The notes beneath the pieces were generated by a model. That model was not told where the DNA came from. It was given only the letters and a program-made list of their open reading frames with translations, and searched no databases. A stretch of DNA of 64,000 nucleotides from Rhodospirillaceae bacterium (GTDB lineage Bacteria; Pseudomonadota; Alphaproteobacteria; Rhodospirillales; Rhodospirillaceae), in contig JAVJSV010000011.1 in the NCBI GenBank assembly GCA_040219235.1, positions 744,001 through 808,000 on the forward strand. The letters run 5' to 3'. The number at the start of each line of letters is the position of its first letter. Position 1 is the first letter of the stretch. Both the position numbers and the translations under genes were made by a program. This document shows, in pieces, positions 61,527 to 64,000 of the stretch.

Positions 61527-63467
61527 ATGCCCAAAGAGTCTGAAAAAAAGACCCAACGAGTAGGCCCAATGTCGCATGTGACGCGTGACATGGCTATTGA
61601 GATGGTCAATCGCTCTCCTGCGCATGTCATCTTAATCGACAAAGACAATTATATTATCGATGTTAACCAACGCGCTGAGAGTCTTCTCATGCAGAAGGCG
61701 GAAGTATTAGTCGGCGGGCATCCTACAGACGTCTTTGCAGCTATTTTAGGACGCGTAACTTCGATTGGTGAGGAGCGAGCTGAACGCGGCTTTCAGTTGC
61801 AGTATGGGCCATATTGGTATGAGGCACAGGTCTTTCCAACGTCTGACTCGACCAGCGCTGACGGGGCAGTTTTTAGAGTCATACGTGCAATCGATATCAC
61901 CGACCGCAAAGCTGCTGAATTTGAGTTGCTAGAGAGTGAGGCGCGCCTCGAGGAGGCAACTCGCATAGCGCGCATGGGGACCTACAGGCTATACTGGGAT
62001 ACCCGGAAAATGATCTGGTCTCACCAGATGTACGAAATTCACGGCGTCGCACCAGGATCCATTGATCCTTCGTCGCCAAGCTACATTAAATTTCTGCACC
62101 CTGATGATGTGAACGTCGTTCGCGATATGATGGATGACCTCATCGTCGGGAAAGAGATCTCTGGAGCTGAGTACCGGATTATTCGAGGTGAGGGAGATAT
62201 CCGGTGGCTTAGCGTTGAGGGGCGGGTTTTATTTGATTCTGACGGAAAGCCATATGCTTCGTTTGGGACCGTGCAGGATGTAACCGAATCTAAAAACCGT
62301 GAAGAGAGGTTGCGCGATCTTGTTGCGCGCAACACCATTCTAACCGAGGCATTGCAGGCTTCGCCGGTTGGTGTGGCGGTGTTGACACCAGATTTAGAAC
62401 GGCCCACGTTCTTTTACGTAAATCCTGAGCTAGAGACGATTACAGGCTTCTCAGAAGGGTATCTCATAGGTAGTTCTGTCGAGGTGTTGCGGGGACCTGA
62501 AACTGACGCCTCGGGCTTTCAAGATTTGCTTGATGCTATTCAGTCGCGATTGTTGTTGTCGTGCGAGCTAACGCTTCATGGTGAAGGTGGTACCCCGTTC
62601 CTGAGCCAGATTGAACTGGCCCCTGTTACGGCGCAAGATCGAACCTCAGTCGTGGGGCTGACCCTTATCGTGCGTGACATCACAGATGATCGCCGCAGAA
62701 CTGAAGCTATGATGGACGCCCAGAAAATGGAGGCGCTTGGTAAGCTCTCAGGGGGGGTTGCCCATGAGATTAATAACCTCCTGCAGCCGATTATTACCCT
62801 ATCTGACCTGGGGTTTGAGGCATGTGCTCCTGACCAAGATAAGCTGCGCAAGTATTTTGAAGTGATTACCGGGAGCGGTCGCAAAGCGCGAGATGTCGTC
62901 CGTCAAATTTTGACCTTTTCCCGACAGGATGCGCCTTTGGTGGCCTCTCATTCCGTCGCACCTATCGTCGAGGATGCTGTGAAGTTAGCCCGAAGCGGCA
63001 TACCTCCCGGAATTGATCTGCAATGTAATATCGATGTTCAAGAAGCTTGCGCCATGGTCAATCCAACTCAGGTTTCGCAAGTTGTAATCAATCTTGTGCG
63101 CAATGCCGCTGATGCGATGGCTGGCCAGGGTTTGGTCGACCTATCTCTGGTGAGGCTCTCACCAGAGCAAATAATAACCTCGGCTGTTCCTCATCGCCAT
63201 AATGGATGGCTGCTGTTGTCGGTCTCGGATACCGGATGCGGTATCGATAATCAGAGCCGCCATAGAATTTTCGAGCCTTTTTTTACAACTAAACCGGTCG
63301 GTCAGGGCACAGGGCTAGGCTTATCGGTTGTGTACAGCATTGTTTTAGGGTGGGGTGGGGCAGTATCGCTTGAGAGCGAAGTTGATCAGGGAACAACGGC
63401 GATGGTATACATTCCAGAGTATGTTGAGGCTATCGACAGCACCAATGATATGGAGTCGCCCAGGTGA
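61527..63467 (+). CDS. Soluble PAS histidine kinase
   Basis: A 646-residue kinase without membrane helices, so a cytoplasmic sensor. Three PAS-type domains are seen (about residues 20-130, with ILIDKDNYIIDVNQRAE; 145-255, with HGVAPGSIDPSSP; and 265-390, with FFYVNPELETITGF). HisKA has H413 in SGGVAHEINNLLQP, and the HATPase has VVINLVRNAADAMAGQG, DTGCGIDN and GTGLGLSVVYS. The H-box and the catalytic domain resemble the kinase at 50730. The GTG of the response regulator overlaps its stop, so the two are coupled. An ATG at 61527 follows a TTTCCC-rich leader without a strong ribosome site. Confidence 0.92.
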   Translation: MPKESEKKTQRVGPMSHVTRDMAIEMVNRSPAHVILIDKDNYIIDVNQRAESLLMQKAEVLVGGHPTDVFAAILGRVTSIGEERAERGFQLQYGPYWYEAQVFPTSDSTSADGAVFRVIRAIDITDRKAAEFELLESEARLEEATRIARMGTYRLYWDTRKMIWSHQMYEIHGVAPGSIDPSSPSYIKFLHPDDVNVVRDMMDDLIVGKEISGAEYRIIRGEGDIRWLSVEGRVLFDSDGKPYASFGTVQDVTESKNREERLRDLVARNTILTEALQASPVGVAVLTPDLERPTFFYVNPELETITGFSEGYLIGSSVEVLRGPETDASGFQDLLDAIQSRLLLSCELTLHGEGGTPFLSQIELAPVTAQDRTSVVGLTLIVRDITDDRRRTEAMMDAQKMEALGKLSGGVAHEINNLLQPIITLSDLGFEACAPDQDKLRKYFEVITGSGRKARDVVRQILTFSRQDAPLVASHSVAPIVEDAVKLARSGIPPGIDLQCNIDVQEACAMVNPTQVSQVVINLVRNAADAMAGQGLVDLSLVRLSPEQIITSAVPHRHNGWLLLSVSDTGCGIDNQSRHRIFEPFFTTKPVGQGTGLGLSVVYSIVLGWGGAVSLESEVDQGTTAMVYIPEYVEAIDSTNDMESPR

Positions 63468-63859
63468 ACATTCTATTAGTTGAAGACTCTCCAGAAGTTA
63501 GTCTGTCAGTACGTGAGATATTGGCAAGTGCCGGTCATGATGTTGATGATGTGGCCAATGGCAAGGAAGCCTTAGCGAAGTTAGCAGAGCATTCTTATGA
63601 TATGGTTGTGAGCGACATTTGGATGCCAGAAATGGATGGTATCTCTCTCCTGAAAGAAATACGTGGCGCTGGTAATGATGTGCCGGTGGTTGTGATTTCA
63701 GGTGGTGCACCAAATGCACCTCTCACGTATACCGCACCATTAGCATCAACCTTTGGTGCAAAAGCTGTAGTTTACAAACCTTTCGAGAAAGAAGAACTGC
63801 TTAAGACGATTGATGCTGTGATGGCGGGGGAAACCGTCGCTCCAGGAGAGCAGGTTTAA
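63464..63859 (+). CDS. Single-domain response regulator
   Basis: A 131-residue CheY-like receiver starting at GTG, four bases inside the kinase gene. The acidic pocket is ED (residues 7-8), the phospho-acceptor D51 in VVSDIWMP, Ser79 in the Thr/Ser position, and K105 in VYKPF. No output domain is present, so it signals by protein contact or as part of a phosphorelay. The kinase encoded upstream is its probable partner. Confidence 0.92.
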   Translation: MNILLVEDSPEVSLSVREILASAGHDVDDVANGKEALAKLAEHSYDMVVSDIWMPEMDGISLLKEIRGAGNDVPVVVISGGAPNAPLTYTAPLASTFGAKAVVYKPFEKEELLKTIDAVMAGETVAPGEQV

Positions 63860-63874
63860 GCGCGTCTTAGGTCT

Positions 63875-64000
63875 TTATGCCTTGATGATTTGCCGCAAGA
63901 CTTTTTCCATGTTGACAGCCAAGGCCCATCGCTCTTGTTCTTCAAGCTGATCAACGGCGGAGGCGAGTGCTTGCAAGGGGTCCTGAGCGAGCAAGTTCTC
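63875..64000 (-). CDS. C-terminal end of an unidentified protein, cut by window edge
   Basis: A minus-strand frame open from base 64000 to a TAA at 63875-63877 encodes 41 residues, including LASAVDQLEEQERWALAVNMEKVLRQIIKA with a heptad-like pattern. The start lies beyond the window. It converges on the response regulator gene, 15 bases apart. The family is not recognisable from this tail. Confidence 0.55.
   Translation of the reverse strand, partial: ENLLAQDPLQALASAVDQLEEQERWALAVNMEKVLRQIIKA

Noticed and set aside
1-64000. tRNA, rRNA, CRISPR arrays, transposases or phage genes
   Set aside because: None seen while reading; short tandem repeats found are too few and too short for a CRISPR array. 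A covariance-model scan would be needed to exclude small RNAs.

Overview
The window looks like chromosomal DNA of a free-living, probably aquatic or soil alphaproteobacterium. The evidence is a plant/alphaproteobacterial-type glutamate-cysteine ligase, a TamA-TamB pair, a TonB-dependent receptor of the Xanthomonas/Caulobacter-type family paired with a beta-propeller phytase, an HspQ homologue, a Prx5-type peroxiredoxin, and an intergenic palindromic repeat of a kind common in alphaproteobacteria. The genus cannot be named from the sequence alone. I saw no rRNA, tRNA, CRISPR array, transposase or phage gene.

Layout. 1-2.1 kb: the 3' part of gshA, an AroQ-type chorismate mutase and a GNAT acetyltransferase in a tight run. 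2-4.2 kb: a divergent pair of secreted DUF1838 genes. 4.3-10.4 kb: tamA-tamB, the outer-membrane assembly module. 10.4-16.3 kb: metabolic odds and ends (MBL hydrolase plus VOC protein, GNAT, two tandem peptide-type ABC binding proteins, a GFA-family protein, a DUF1761 membrane protein). 16.4-18.3 kb: a sulfur operon (persulfide dioxygenase-like MBL plus two half-size YeeE/YedE transporters). 18.6-21.9 kb: three tandem DUF1838 paralogues, followed by a SUMF1/FGE-like secreted protein. 23.4-27.6 kb: a divergent TonB receptor/phytase pair for phytate phosphorus. 27.7-31.4 kb: a tetR-hlyD-ABC-permease efflux operon preceded by a 48-bp near-perfect palindrome. 31.8-39.1 kb: an MFS carrier, a Rieske oxygenase, membrane and secreted proteins of unknown function, a sixth DUF1838 gene, MAPEG and VOC proteins and a CpcT-like protein. 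39.1-46.3 kb: a translationally coupled FAD oxidase/PanE-like/HAD operon, then a family 2 glycosyltransferase and a capsule-type protein that seems to start at ATT. 46.4-56 kb: peroxiredoxin, hspQ, three class I methyltransferases (two clearly related), a bicupin, an MFS carrier and a Cache/PAS histidine kinase. 56.1-64 kb: a cytosine-permease-like carrier, a Tat-type secreted protein, a SpoIIAA-like protein, a radical SAM-Crp operon, a decayed glycerate 2-kinase gene, and a PAS histidine kinase coupled to a single-domain response regulator.

The strongest candidate for an undescribed system is the DUF1838 set. There are six exported paralogues in 35 kb, all with a twin-arginine-like signal. 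Four belong to a long subtype sharing a C-terminal signature, and two belong to a shorter subtype. Their function is unknown. A second candidate is the methyltransferase-bicupin-methyltransferase operon and its unlinked methyltransferase relative, which may act on one small molecule. Family names were assigned by reading motifs; no database search was possible.
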